DNA from: Malurus cyaneus samueli | Taxonomy: Eukaryota; Chordata; Aves; Passeriformes; Maluridae | Assembly (NCBI GenBank): GCA_009741485.1 | Contig: CM019238.1 | Coordinates: 13,654,908-13,718,907 of the forward strand | Reading direction: 5' to 3' | Length of the DNA stretch: 64,000 bases | In this document: positions 25,161 through 36,055 of the stretch, piece after piece | Position numbering within the stretch: position 1 is the stretch's first letter | Layout: each line of letters begins with the position of its first letter | The notes under the pieces: model-generated | Told to the model about the DNA's origin: nothing | The model's input: only the letters and a program-made list of their open reading frames with translations | Database searches by the model: none | Made by a program: the position numbers and the translations under genes

Positions 25161-26918
25161 ATTTAGCTTTACTGTACAATATTTTAAAATTTGGGGATGG
25201 GCATATTATTCCTACATATTCTGAAACTGTTTCCCAGGATTTTTATTTACAGCTGCACAATGCCTTTAAAGCCTGGAGGCACAAGTGGAATACTCAATGC
25301 TGACCCTTGTAAGTGAATTTTAGCCAATTCTTCCTCATGCTTTCCCTGAACAATTTGCAGTTCTGGCTTTGAACTCTGGGCTCTGCCCTCCTGGGTGGAG
25401 GGGTGTCTCTAACTCTTCTCTACAGCAGCAGCTTTCAGCCCTCTGCCACTTTATCCTTAAAATTTGACAAAGGAATTTCAGATCTCCTTGGGAATCCACA
25501 TCCATCATTTTTTCTGCAGGTGAATTTGCTTTTTGAAGTGCCTTTTGCTGAGGCAGGGCCATGCTGTAAAAAGTGAGTTTACTCTCTAATTATCTGCACA
25601 GATGATTTCTGAAGCAGATCCCTTTCCGAGCCAAATTTCTTTTGCTCACTGTTATTCTTCACCACTAAAACTGTTTTCTTTATTCGAGATAACATCGAGT
25701 AACTTCATAAATACCATATCCAAACACACTTGCTGTTCATTTATCAACTCCTTCTCCAACTGAGAGGTTTAATCCTACAAGAATTTCTATTTCTGTTGGG
25801 ATGTGTTGCTCATCTCCAGCCAGGCTCTGCTCCAGCAGAGGCAGGAGTGCTACCTTCCCGCAGATCTGCTAGAAAAGTACAGGAACGTTTCCTTCCATCC
25901 AAGAGTTTGAAGTTTTTCTTTACAGAAGAAACACAAGCCAATGTTTTTTCAGCATCACATCTCATCCAAAATCAGATTTTGGATCTCCAGCTGTCCCTAA
26001 AGATTTTTTTGAGGGCCTCCTGTTGCCTCTTTTCTCCAGGTGTGGGCGAGGTGAACACTCTGGAACAGATCAAACATCCTAGAGAGCTTTATTTTTATTT
26101 TCTATTAATTTAACAACTTTAGCCAATAGTTGAGAAGGGCAAATCTGACTCCAAGCACCCAGAGCTCTACTTTTACCCAAAAATTCCTGTAGAACTGGAG
26201 TGATAATCCAGATCCTGCAGCCATCACTTACAGGACAAGTCACACTGAAGCAAGTTTCCCTTTTATCCTTATTCCTAAATTATCCTGCACAGCAGGATAC
26301 TGCAATTTTACAGCTGATCCCATGGACTTTTCTAGAAATTGGGAAAATACTGGCAAATCTGCTGCCCTCCAAAGCTGCTCGGTGAGGGTGGGAGAGGGGC
26401 CCATCCCGATTTGCAGCCCAGGGACAGCCCTGGGAGCCTTGAACACACACAGTGATCCTAAAACCCAAAATCCAGAGGCAGCTGGGAGCAGGGCAGGAAT
26501 TATCCCGGCCTCTCAGCGTAAATAACTTGGCGGCTGTTGAAGATCCAGTGAAAACTCTGCTCTTGTTTGTCAGAAGCTCCCCACACGCCGCCAGCGCTGT
26601 TTACATTTCCCACTGGCTCGGGGAATTAACGCTCTTGGAGAGTTGTGAAATGAAGCAAATGCCCAAATACAGCCTTGGAAGGGGGTTTGGGAGTTTATCA
26701 GCAGCTGCACCGTTTGCTGGGGGTGGCTGTTCTGTCCCACGTGGCTCTGGGGGTCCCAGCCCAGCCCCATCAGTGGCTCTGCCACCAAGTACCACAAACC
26801 AGGGACTGCCCACAGTTATTTAATCACAACGAAGGCTTGCAAGCCTCCGTCTCATCTTCTGGAAGAGTTTGGAGCTCTCCATCCCTCACCAGAGCTCTCA
26901 GGGGAAGGTTTAACCTCC

Positions 26919-27956
26919 TTACAAAGGTGCCACGGCTGCCCTTCCATTCTCCCTCTGGCTTTCTCCAAAGGGTTCCTCCTCCTTGTCCTTCACGGAGATC
27001 TTTTTCCTGAAGGCTTGCGACAAGCTGGAGGAAGACGCCTTCCTCAGCGTGGTCAGCCTCTGCCGGAAGTTTCCCCCGGAGAAGAAGTAGAGGAGGGGGT
27101 CAAAGCAGCAGTTGGCGGCTGCCAGGGGCAGGGTGACCACCACGGCTTTCTGCAGGAACACGGCGTCCCCGCAGCCGGGGCCGCGCAGGCGCAGCGCGTG
27201 CAGGTGCACGGTGCGCAGCACGTGGTAGGGCGTGAAGCTCACCAGGAACGTGGCCGTGACGATGACGATCATCCACACGGCCTTGCGCCGGTTGGCCTCG
27301 TTCTTGCGCAGCGAGTTGCGCAGCAGCGTCCGCACAATCATGGTGTAGCAGATGGTGATGACGACGAAGGGGAAGATGAAGCCCACGAAGAGGGCGATGA
27401 GATCCAGGATCACCACCATGTTCGTCTTCTGGGAGTTCTCCGGTGGCTCGAAGCACTTGGTCTTGTTGCCGTGCTGGTAGGTGCCGTTGCGCAGGAAGGG
27501 CGCGCTCGTCAGCGTGACGAACACCCAGATGCCGACGCACACGATCTTGGCCTTCTTCTCCGACACCAGGCCCACGTTGCGCACCGGGAAGACGATGGCG
27601 ATGCAGCGGAAGAAGCTCATGGCCGTCATGAAGAAGATGCTGCAGTAGAGGTTGACGTAGAGCGCGTAGGACGAGAGGCGGCACAGGAAGTCGCTGAAGA
27701 ACCAGTGGCCCTTGTGCACGTAGTAGATGACGCGCAGGGGCAGGGTCAGCACGCACAGGAAGTCGGACAGGGCCAGGTTGAGCATGTAGACCTGGAAGGC
27801 GGTTTTCTGGCGGTACGTGCGGATCAGCACGTACAGCACCACGCCGTTGCCCACGAAGCCCGTGATGCTGATCATGGAGTAGAGCGTGGAGTAGACGCTG
27901 TTGCGGAAGTCGTCGATGGAGTGGTGGCACGACAGGTTGGGGGACAGCGCTGTCAT
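26919..27956 (-). CDS. CYSLTR1: Cysteinyl leukotriene receptor 1, complete single coding exon
   Basis: This encodes a plasma-membrane class A GPCR for cysteinyl leukotrienes (LTD4 above LTC4 and LTE4), which in mammals signals mainly through Gq to calcium in leukocytes and smooth muscle. The product is 345 residues, close to the 337 of human CYSLTR1. Seen directly: an N-terminal sequon at N7, a conserved IDDFRN stretch at 14-19, GN at 36-37 in helix 1, LALSD ending at D65 in helix 2, C92 and C168 for the extracellular disulfide, FRC at 116-118 in place of DRY (as in mammalian CYSLTR1), W144 in helix 4, sequons at N157 and N164, P196 in helix 5, P243 in helix 6, and DPLLY at 286-290 in helix 7. 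The tail (296-345) is Ser-rich then Lys/Glu-rich and longer than the human one. The frame stays open eight codons upstream without an ATG; the first ATG is at 27956, 25 nt inside the exon. There is no frameshift or stop. The coding exon is far richer in CpG than its flanks, typical of avian genes. CYSLTR2 is excluded because the helix sequences match CYSLTR1 much better. Confidence 0.96.
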   Translation of the reverse strand: MTALSPNLSCHHSIDDFRNSVYSTLYSMISITGFVGNGVVLYVLIRTYRQKTAFQVYMLNLALSDFLCVLTLPLRVIYYVHKGHWFFSDFLCRLSSYALYVNLYCSIFFMTAMSFFRCIAIVFPVRNVGLVSEKKAKIVCVGIWVFVTLTSAPFLRNGTYQHGNKTKCFEPPENSQKTNMVVILDLIALFVGFIFPFVVITICYTMIVRTLLRNSLRKNEANRRKAVWMIVIVTATFLVSFTPYHVLRTVHLHALRLRGPGCGDAVFLQKAVVVTLPLAAANCCFDPLLYFFSGGNFRQRLTTLRKASSSSLSQAFRKKISVKDKEEEPFGESQRENGRAAVAPL

Positions 27957-27981
27957 GGTGCCCGGCCGAGGCGTCAACACC
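27957..27981 (-). other. CYSLTR1: CYSLTR1 5'UTR at start of coding exon, with splice acceptor
   Basis: On the minus strand a pyrimidine-rich stretch ends in TTTCATCCCCAG at 27982-27983, followed by 25 nt of leader and the ATG at 27956. This is a good 3' splice site and explains why the frame upstream of the ATG ends at a non-ATG codon. It gives the usual arrangement for this receptor family: non-coding first exon(s) and a single coding exon. Confidence 0.75.
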
Positions 27982-28164
27982 CTGGGGATGAAAGCTCAGG
28001 TGAGGTAAAGCAGCACAGGGAAATAAAATCCTGTGATTAAATACGAGTAAAAAGCTGTCATCTCTCTCAGGATAGAGCTGGGAAGGGATGTGGATCTGAT
28101 CCATCCCCGCCATGTCCACCTTGCTTCACATGGTGCCAACAACTGGTCACGAAGGACAAAATGT

Positions 28165-28440
28165 GACAGAGCCATGGAGTCACAGGACCACAGAGTCCTT
28201 AAGGTTGGAAAAGACCCTTGAGATCGTCAGGTCCAACCATCAAGCACCACCACCATGATCACCACTAATCCCTGTCCCCAAGTGCCACACCCCCACATTT
28301 TGGGACAAATGATGGCTCCAGCACTTCCCTGGGCAGTCTGTTCCAGGGCTTGACCACCCCCTTGGTGAAGGAATTTTTCCTAATATCCATTCTAAAATCC
28401 CCCTGGTGCAACTAGAGGCCAAGCCCCCAGGACATTAAAA
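28165..28440 (-). mobile_element. CR1 LINE 3' fragment in the CYSLTR1 intron
   Basis: GGAGTCACAGGACCACAGAG, GGTTGGAAAAGACCCTTGAG, CAGGTCCAACCATCAAGC, CTGGGCAGTCTGTTCCAGGG and GGTGAAGGAATTTTTCCTAA identify a well-preserved reverse-orientation CR1. Confidence 0.92.
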
Positions 28441-29568
28441 TTACCAAAAAGCCTCTTAACTCCTCACAAACTGAGGCAGCTACTAAGCAAAACACAGAGG
28501 GGGACAATGAAGGTGACAACAGCACCATGGAATTTAAAATAGGAGGAGCAGCCTTGGACCCTAATAATTGTTCAGCCTTGCCTCTCCTCTTTTTTGAAAT
28601 TAATTTTCAGTTTCTGATGGCTCAAATGCAGAACCTCCCTGGCAGCCCGAGACCATGAAAAGTTGCAAGATCAGAATTGCAGGACAAGAGCTGACTGAAA
28701 CAACAGGACACCACAACAACAACAAAAGCAGAAGCTGAGATCAACCATGACAATCCACAACTGTTGCTCAAAATTGCTGTTAAATGTATTTTCACCCACA
28801 AAAAAAAAACTTGGCAGCATTAGAGTCTCTGTGTGTGTCCCCGGGATTTACTGAAATCAGAAACCAGAACCACTCTGGGATGCTCAAGGCTTCCAGGTTC
28901 CAGTCAAATCTCAGCTGTTTTGGTGGTTGTACTCTTTTAAAAGAGTCCTTTGATTATCTGCAATGCACAGACTCAAGCTCAGCAGGTATCAGCGAGGGGA
29001 CTGTCACCACCGAAGGGCAGAGGGGGTGATGATGTTCACTAAAAATCCTCCTCAGCCTGAACAAAGCCACCAGTTCGCGTGTCAAGGACCTTTTGTTACG
29101 TGATTTCCTCACCTCCAGCAACCAGCCCACAATTCAAAAAACCACTTGAGGTATTTGTCCAAAAGACAAGCAAGACTTTTTTTCTGTTGTATTTCTAAAC
29201 ATAATTTGACTTCTGCAACCGAAAGGAAACCTGATGATCACAATCAAACAGCTCAAGCATGGGAGAATATCACACTTACAAATGGATCTGTAAAAAACAG
29301 CAAGAATCCCACAAAATAGCATTTCCCAGCTGTGGCTTTAGGTTTGCATCAGGAATTGAAGACAAACATCACTTCTGCCATCACTTTTTGTTTGTTCTGT
29401 CACGGTTCACTGAATCATTTATTTATGTACTGGGGAATTCAGCTCCCTGGGAACGTGCACAAGTGAAAGGGAAATGCAATGGATGAGAAAAAACATCCCA
29501 AAGGAGCAAAACCCTAGACTGCTGCTATTCTCCAAGTCTGATGCAGCACAGATAAATTCACAATTTAT

Positions 29569-29950
29569 CATAGAATTACAGACTGGTTTGTGTTGGAAAG
29601 GGTATTAAAGATCATCCCGTTCCACCCATGCCATGGGCAGGGACACCTGCCACCATCCAGGTTTCTTGGACACTTCCAGAGATCCAGGGGCACCCAGAGC
29701 TTCTCTGGGCACCCTGTGTCTCACAGGGAAGAATTTCTCCCCACGATCCCATCTAACCCTGTAAGTGGGAAGCCCCTTGTCCTGTCCCTCCATCCCTTGT
29801 CCCCAGTCCCTCTCCAGCTCTCCTGGAGCCCCTTTAGGCACGGGAAGGGGCTCTGAGGTGTCCCTGGATCCATCTCCAGGTGAACCCCAGCTCTCCCAGC
29901 CCGGCTCCAGAGCAGAGGGGCTCCAGCCCTCGGAGCATCTCTGGCCACCA
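29569..29950 (-). mobile_element. CR1 LINE 3' fragment in the CYSLTR1 intron
   Basis: CATAGAATTACAGACTGGTT, then GGAAAGGGTATTAAAGATCA, CCATGCCATGGGCAGGGACA and TTCTCTGGGCACCCTGTGTC, extending to GGCTCCAGCCCTCGGAGCAT. Same subfamily as the fragment at 1-330. Confidence 0.9.
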
Positions 29951-29999
29951 GCAGATTACACTCCATTTAATAACACAACCAAAAAGCACAAAATCGCTG

Positions 30000-30490
30000 C
30001 TGTCGTTCGTTCCAAGCCCGAACACGCAGCATCCCCGTCCCGAGGAACGCTCCGGGCGCTGATTTCCCGGTTTGGGGAGAGACGGGAATGCCCCGAAACA
30101 CCAAGGGAATGCCCCGAAACACCAAGGGCCCGCCCCAAACCCCAACTCCCGTCTGCGAGGGGACGGAGCGGGGGCACGGAGCGGGAGCGGAGCGCTCCAT
30201 CATCGCCGCGAGCGGCCGCTAATTAACGCCGCAGCTCATTAGCGGTGCGGGGATTCAGCGGCTCAAACCGGGACACGGCACAAGCGATGGGGACACCGAG
30301 GAAAAGCCGAACCCCTCACCCCGGGACCCCCGGAACCTCCGGGACCCCAATTCAGCCCCAATGCAACCCTTACCGGAGCGCTGCGGGGTCGGAGCGGGCC
30401 GGATCTGCCCAGGCGCGCCCCCGCCGCTCTTTAACCGGGCGCGCCCCCGTCCCCCCCGGCCCGCCCCGACCCCACCGGGACCCCGAAACC
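30000..30490 (-). promoter_or_regulatory. CYSLTR1: CpG-rich promoter region upstream of CYSLTR1
   Basis: CpG density rises sharply compared with flanking sequence, with GC-box-like GGGCGCGCC and GGCGGG strings at 30410-30470. The candidate first exon and its donor lie inside. The left part overlaps the end of a CR1 fragment (to about 29950). The location upstream of a minus-strand receptor gene supports a promoter role. Confidence 0.6.
30374..30420 (-). other. CYSLTR1: Probable non-coding first exon of CYSLTR1
   Basis: The minus strand shows GCAGCGCTCCG followed by GTAAGG, a near-consensus 5' splice site, just downstream of very GC-rich sequence. A weak TATA-like TTAAAG lies at about 30428-30433, so transcription could begin near 30400. 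The upstream limit given here is approximate. The exon has no convincing start codon, so it is taken as untranslated. The link to the coding exon rests on orientation and splice-site quality. Confidence 0.55.
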
Positions 30491-31134
30491 TTCAGCTTTT
30501 CCGAGGTTTTCCCACTTTCCTAGGAAATAACATTTGAAAGCATTCCAGCCGTGCCCACGCCCCCAGCCCGGTGTAAATTACCGGGGTGTCCTCACTGGTT
30601 ATGTTCTGTGAGTAGTTTATTCCTGCGTGTAACTGGCACGGAGCTTGTCTCTGCTATCAGAATTTAGTATCTTGTTTAAAAATAGTTTTAATGAGAATTT
30701 TTGTGTTGGTCTTATCAGAGGGAAAGCAGAATTCTCATGAATTTAGCACTCAGTTCTTCCAGCATCCCAAAAGACACTATATTTGTCTGTCTTTTTTTTT
30801 TTAACAACTGTGGCTTTGTCAAGAATAAACCAACCAAAAAACCGCCAAAATTAAACAAACAAACAAAAAAAAACCCAAACAAAATCGAACAAACTCCAAG
30901 GCCACATCAAATGAAGTATTACTTTTCTCAAGTTTGAATATTCTATGTGTGGGTTGTCCCACTCTGACTTTTCAGTTAATTGTATTGGCTTTCTTCTGAG
31001 GATGTATAAGATGCTGTTCCCACCTTTGCTAAGGAGTTTGGGAATTTTTCTATTCTCCCATCCCCAATGGATTTGACTGCAGCCCTCAGGGTGGGGGGAC
31101 CCAGCAGCTTTTGGCTTCTCCCAGGGCAGTGGGG

Positions 31135-31260
31135 AATCCTCTGGGGAAAGAAACCTTTATCCATGGTGGGAACACCTCCAAGTGGTGCTGAAGCATCTGG
31201 AAGTGTCCAAGTTGAGGTTGGACAGGGCTTGGAGCACCCTGGTCCTGTGCAGGATGGAGG
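31135..31260 (+). mobile_element. CR1-like fragment
   Basis: AAGTGTCCAAGTTGAGGTTG then GACAGGGCTTGGAGCACCCT is the CR1 3' region in plus orientation. The flanks are diverged. Confidence 0.65.
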
Positions 31261-33204
31261 TGTAAGAGCCTTAAAGACTGGACAATTCCTTGTGCTGCTG
31301 CAATCTCTCCTTGCCTCTGGGTTTGTTTTATTTGTGGTGAACATTCTGCTGTTACTCCATTCTGCCACTCCTTCTGCTTTTTTGGTGCATTTTTTTGGCC
31401 ATTCCTTCTGCTTTTTGCTACTCAATTATTCCTTCTCCTGTTCTTCTTTTTTATGTTTTTGTTTTAATTTTGTTTCTCTGTTCCCTTTTTTCTTTTTCCC
31501 TTTCACTCTCAAGAACAGGAAGATTTCTAATTGCAAGGTCAGGCTGAGGTTACTGTGGGATCAAGGAAGTTGCTCCAGATTTGCTGGAATTGCAGACAGA
31601 GCTTTGGTGGGAAGGGTTTCCACACTGAATTCCACGAAGAGCTCGAACTGCAGCTCTGACACGATGTGGCAAGATGACACGTAGAATTTGGTGGGGGGTA
31701 GGACTGGGTTACTCACTGATAAATCAACATGTGAGGAGATCCAGAGGAGAGCAGGAGAAAGGGAGGACTCCAAAAAGGAGTCCTGGATGAATTCCCAGAG
31801 GAATTAGGGTGAAGAAGACCCCAGCAAAGTGATCCCAATCAGGTCTGATAAGAGCAATTTGATGCTCAGGCTGAAATTCCCGATTCCTTTTCCACAGTGA
31901 GATAAGGAAAAAAGGCACAAATGAGGCTTTGGAAATCTGTCTGGGACCATCCAAACCTGGGAAAAGCTTGGCTGTGCTTTAGGGTTGTCACTTAGCACCG
32001 ACTGACCCTCCCCTGTCCTCTCCCCCTGGACCCCAAATTCCTGCAGCTCCAACCAGGCCTAGATTCCAAGAAGCTGAGCCCTTCCTCAAGGATCCTAAAT
32101 GCCACTGATCCAGCACACAGCTTATCTCTTCACTGCAGGACTTCCAGACAACTTCCTAAAAGCCTAAATATTTCCCAGCCTGGATGAAAAATCCTGCCAG
32201 CATGGACAACTTCTTCCACTCTTGCTGTTTAAGAGCAGAAGGATGGGGTTTGATGAGGAAACAAACATCTTGTTAACAATGTCGTGTTCTCTTTCCTCTC
32301 CTGGGACTTTCTAAAGTCATTTCTCTTGGAATCTTGCGGGGTAAGGATGGTGTCAGACTTGCTCCAAGTGATTTGGTGTGGGCTGGGCTGCGTGACACTG
32401 GTAGAGATCTCCCAGTGGCAGCATCACCTGGAGGGTTTCTCCAGAAAAACGGGATTGTGGTGATGCCTGAAATGGGGCATGGACACCTGGGAATGGCTCT
32501 GCCTGCCCAGATTAGCTGGACTCAGCCAGCCCCACCTGGAACGTGCACGGCTTCCCAGTCATCATCGCAGGAATGTCCCTCCTGCATGGGGAGGAAAACA
32601 AAAGGAAAGAAAAAAATAGGAAAAGAGGATGGAAAGATTTTGTTGGGGTTAATGAGGGGAGTGCACCAGAACAGCTCCCCTGGGTCTGGCAGGGATGCAC
32701 TTCCACTGCAAAGGGGTGGGGAAGCTGGAGGGAAAGGGGAGCTCTGGAAGTGTCCTCCAGTGGGAGTGGACACGAAGAGCCTTTCAATGCAATGCATTCT
32801 GTGAATGCCCTGAAGCCCTGAAGCCCACAGTTATTCTGAAACAGGAGGGCTGTGCTCTGGGAAGTGCTGGGTCAGGGCCACCTCCCTCGGCACGGGGACG
32901 AGCCCGTGGCCAGCCCTGGGCCAGCTGAGGCAGCGTTTGGGTGGCCCAGAACCACGTGGAGGAACAGCGCTGTCAGCAGCAGCTGTGGGATGGCTTCAGC
33001 TCCCTCCTTCTCTGCTTCCCGTTCTTTGGGGAGCCATTTCTGCTGCTTGCCAAGGATGTGCAATCCACTTTTATGCCCTGGCTGTTTCAGCTTCTGCACG
33101 GCTCCCTTCCCCCAGTGAGAGCTGCTCTTCTCCAGGGGAGCATCCCTTATTGTCACCTGAGCTTGGGTCTGTTTGTTCCTTGGGCTCAGCACAGGGAATT
33201 TACA

Positions 33205-33300
33205 GAATCATGGAATATTCTGAGCTGGAAGGGACCCACAGGGATCATCAAATACAGCTTTGAAGGGAATGGGTTATCCAGGGATCAGAGTGTTATCAGC
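33205..33300 (-). mobile_element. CR1 tail fragment
   Basis: CAGAATCATGGAATATTCTG, then AGCTGGAAGGGACCCACAGG, GATCATCAAATACAGCTT: reverse-orientation CR1 3' terminus, about 95 bp. Confidence 0.85.
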
Positions 33301-35361
33301 ACCCGGCTCCGGTGGAGGGAATGTGAGCTGATGTCACATCCCACACTGACCCCATGCTCTCTTGGTTTTTAGGGGTTGCTATCAATGAGTGACCCACGCT
33401 GGCAGCTGCGAGAAGCTGCTCCATCCCAAACCACAATGCCCACAAAGCTCCCTATTCCCTGCTTTTTGTGGGAGACAGAATTGGGGAACTTCCTCTGGAG
33501 GAAATGTCAGCCCTTGTCACTCAGCCCATCAAATCTCACTGCAAATACAACTTTTTGGGCTGCTGCTTTGGAAGGAGGAACGAGGGAAGATGGGGAGATG
33601 GTTGGACACCCTCAGCATGGTCTCCAGCCAGCACTGTGTGGGATAAAGCACTTGCTCTGCTGAGATAAACAAAATAAATTACTGCCAGAACTGAGAGCAA
33701 GGACCACATCCAGCAGTTTGTCATCCCAAACATTTGGGGAATGATGCTGTTCTCTCACAGGTGCTGATCTCTCCCCAGAAAAAGAGCTGGGGATGGGGAT
33801 TGGTGTCTGATCTGGGAAGGACTGAAGGCATCAGGTAGGGACAGCATCATTTCTGTTTCATTACAGGATTTCCACTCAGGATTCAAACCCAATAGGGAGA
33901 GTTCCTGTGGCCTTTTCTGGGAAGTGGAGCTGGCACGGTGTGGGGACAGGAACAGGGCTGCCCACGTTGTCACAACTCCTGGTGGGGACGGGGACAGGGA
34001 CAAGGCTGCCCACACTGCCACAGCTCCACTCTCCCCTAAACTTATCCACCCATGGCTTGGAGAGATTTTTGGGACAGACATGTCAGGTTCTTTGCCAGAA
34101 AACACTTCTGGAAATAGGGCTTTTAGGGATCCTTTAACCCACTCAGATCCTCTCACCTTGTGCAAGTGTAAAGGATGAAATCAAAGGATGATTGGTGAGG
34201 CCAAACCTCCAGACAAGGACCCTGAGCTCTCTTTCTGCTGTGGTGTGACTGGTGAAGGACACAGCAAACCACAGGAACTGGCCCATGAGCATTCAGCTTC
34301 TCATACCCTGTGTGGGGGTTTGTGAAAGAAAAGGCTCGAATTTGTACCTTTCCAGAATCATTATGGAATGGGCTCCACCAGGCATTGAAAACCTCAGAGT
34401 CCAGCAATGCTGGGTGCCAGGAAAAGCATCCCCAAATCCCTTCCCTGATCAACCACTTCCAAAAAAATCTTAAAGGCATCACAAACCCCTTTGAACTGCT
34501 GACTTGAGAAGCTGCATTTCTTTGGTTGGGTGTTCCAGCGTGTCAACCTGTGAGAAAAAAGAGCCACTCTGGCAGGAGATGCTTTCTGATAGAGCCAATT
34601 GCTGCTTCCCCTTCCTGTTTTGTACGGAGAACTCGAGGGCTGCAGCAGATGGGGCAGATAGGACTGGGGCTAAGCTCTGCCTCCAGCTTTTCACAAGTCC
34701 CAGTGCAGAAAAACCGCCCAGGGAATAAGCAGCATCCCCTTTGGATCAAAAAACAGCCTGAAAATGTTTTCCTGTTTCTGGGGGTTCGTTTATGAGGAGC
34801 TGGGAAATTCTGTGAATTCTCCTGGTTTTGTAGAACTGATGGGATATCTGTATTATATCCAAATTATTCTTTCATTCCAATATTTTTTTCCAGAATGGGA
34901 GAGACCTAAAAGTGCATTTATTGACCCTCAGACTAGAAATGGGTGTGAGGTCCTTGCAGGTCACCAGTGACTTTAACCTTCCCAACGTGGGAGCCTTTCT
35001 CACCCACAAAACTAACATTTTAACTCTCTAATGTTCGTTTTTTGACAGCAGAATTTCCTTATCCCAAAATCCACCAGACTTCTTTGCCTCTGGAAGAAGA
35101 GAAAACAAACTTTCCCCTGGAAAACTCAACAGTACGAAAGCAAACATTCCTTGAGGGGAAAATTTCCTTTAATCTTTTCTTGGAAAGTAAACTGAAAAAG
35201 CCAGAAATAGCCCGTGCAAGTTGGCATTCTCTTTTGGGAAAGGGATTGGAATAAACAGCATGAAAACATGTGGATTTTTGGCATTGATATTATTTTCAGG
35301 GCTTGTGGCACTGAGAAATTTGTTCAAATCTAAACAGAGCTGCAATTCATGTGAACTAACA

Positions 35362-35440
35362 AATCATAGAATAATTAAGTTTGGAAAAGAGTTTATAAAG
35401 ATCCCCAAATCCAACTGTCACTGGTGAATCTCTAACATTG
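35362..35440 (-). mobile_element. CR1 tail remnant
   Basis: AATCATAGAATAATTAAGTT then GGAAAAGAGTTTATAAAGAT and CCAAATCCAACTGTCA resemble the reverse-orientation CR1 terminus. Confidence 0.75.
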
Positions 35441-35969
35441 ATTGTGGAGATATTTTAAAATTGATGGAGCCTGCATTTATCTAGTGCATCTTGGGATATA
35501 AAATTGCTGCTCAGGATTTGAGAATGGCCAGAGAATTATCTGGGACATAACACACGTCCAGTATTTTCCACAGAAATCCAGATACCATGTTCAGCATCTT
35601 GTGTTGGAATAAAACTGCAGCCCCTGCCAGAGGTTTTTCTCAGGAAAAATCCATCAGGACACAAATCCTGCCTTTCACTGGAACAGCTCCATGATAATTG
35701 TGGAGATACATCCATTGGAAATCAGGTTTTCCTTAAAAACTGTTAATAAAAAATACCAGATCAATTAAAGCTCCACAATTAATCTCTGATGATCAAACAT
35801 ATTTTGCCATGGGGAGAAGCCTTAATTATTCCCATTTTATTTTATTTGCACCTTTGCTCTCTGCTCTCATTCAGTTTTTAACCTGGGAAGACATGAGGAA
35901 CATGAGGACAGCACCAACTTCCCAGCAAAAACCTCATTTTTCACTTGCTACACATTGACCAGCAGGAGA

Positions 35970-36055
35970 ACTGGAATCATGGAATGACTGAAGTTGGAAA
36001 AAAACCTGAAGGTCATTTATCCAACCATGATCCAGCACTGCCAAGCCAAGGCTAT
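35970..36055 (-). mobile_element. CR1 tail fragment
   Basis: GGAATCATGGAATGACTGAA, GTTGGAAAAAAACCTGAAGG, TCCAACCATGATCCAGCACT: reverse-orientation CR1 terminus. Confidence 0.85.

Larger units (their letters stand above)
24960..26918 (-). other. CYSLTR1: CYSLTR1 3' untranslated region with poly(A) signal
   Basis: Downstream of the stop codon the minus strand runs about 1.95 kb to AATAAA (plus-strand TTTATT at 24978-24983), with an AATTAAA just after it. The interval becomes AT-rich away from the stop and carries a CA repeat and an AT repeat. I see no other gene in it. The 3' end is predicted from the hexamer only; shorter isoforms are possible. Confidence 0.55.
27982..30373 (-). other. CYSLTR1: CYSLTR1 intron, with two CR1 fragments
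   Basis: This interval of about 2.4 kb separates the proposed non-coding first exon from the coding exon. It starts with GTAAGG (30368-30373 on the minus strand) and ends in CAG. It holds CR1 fragments at 28165-28440 and 29569-29950 and otherwise unremarkable AT-rich sequence. Further untranslated exons inside it cannot be excluded by eye. Confidence 0.6.

Noticed and set aside
27015..28119. Long antisense (341 codons) and frame-shifted (339 codons) frames over the CYSLTR1 exon
   Set aside because: They are shadows of the GC-rich CYSLTR1 coding frame, which alone gives a conserved seven-helix receptor.
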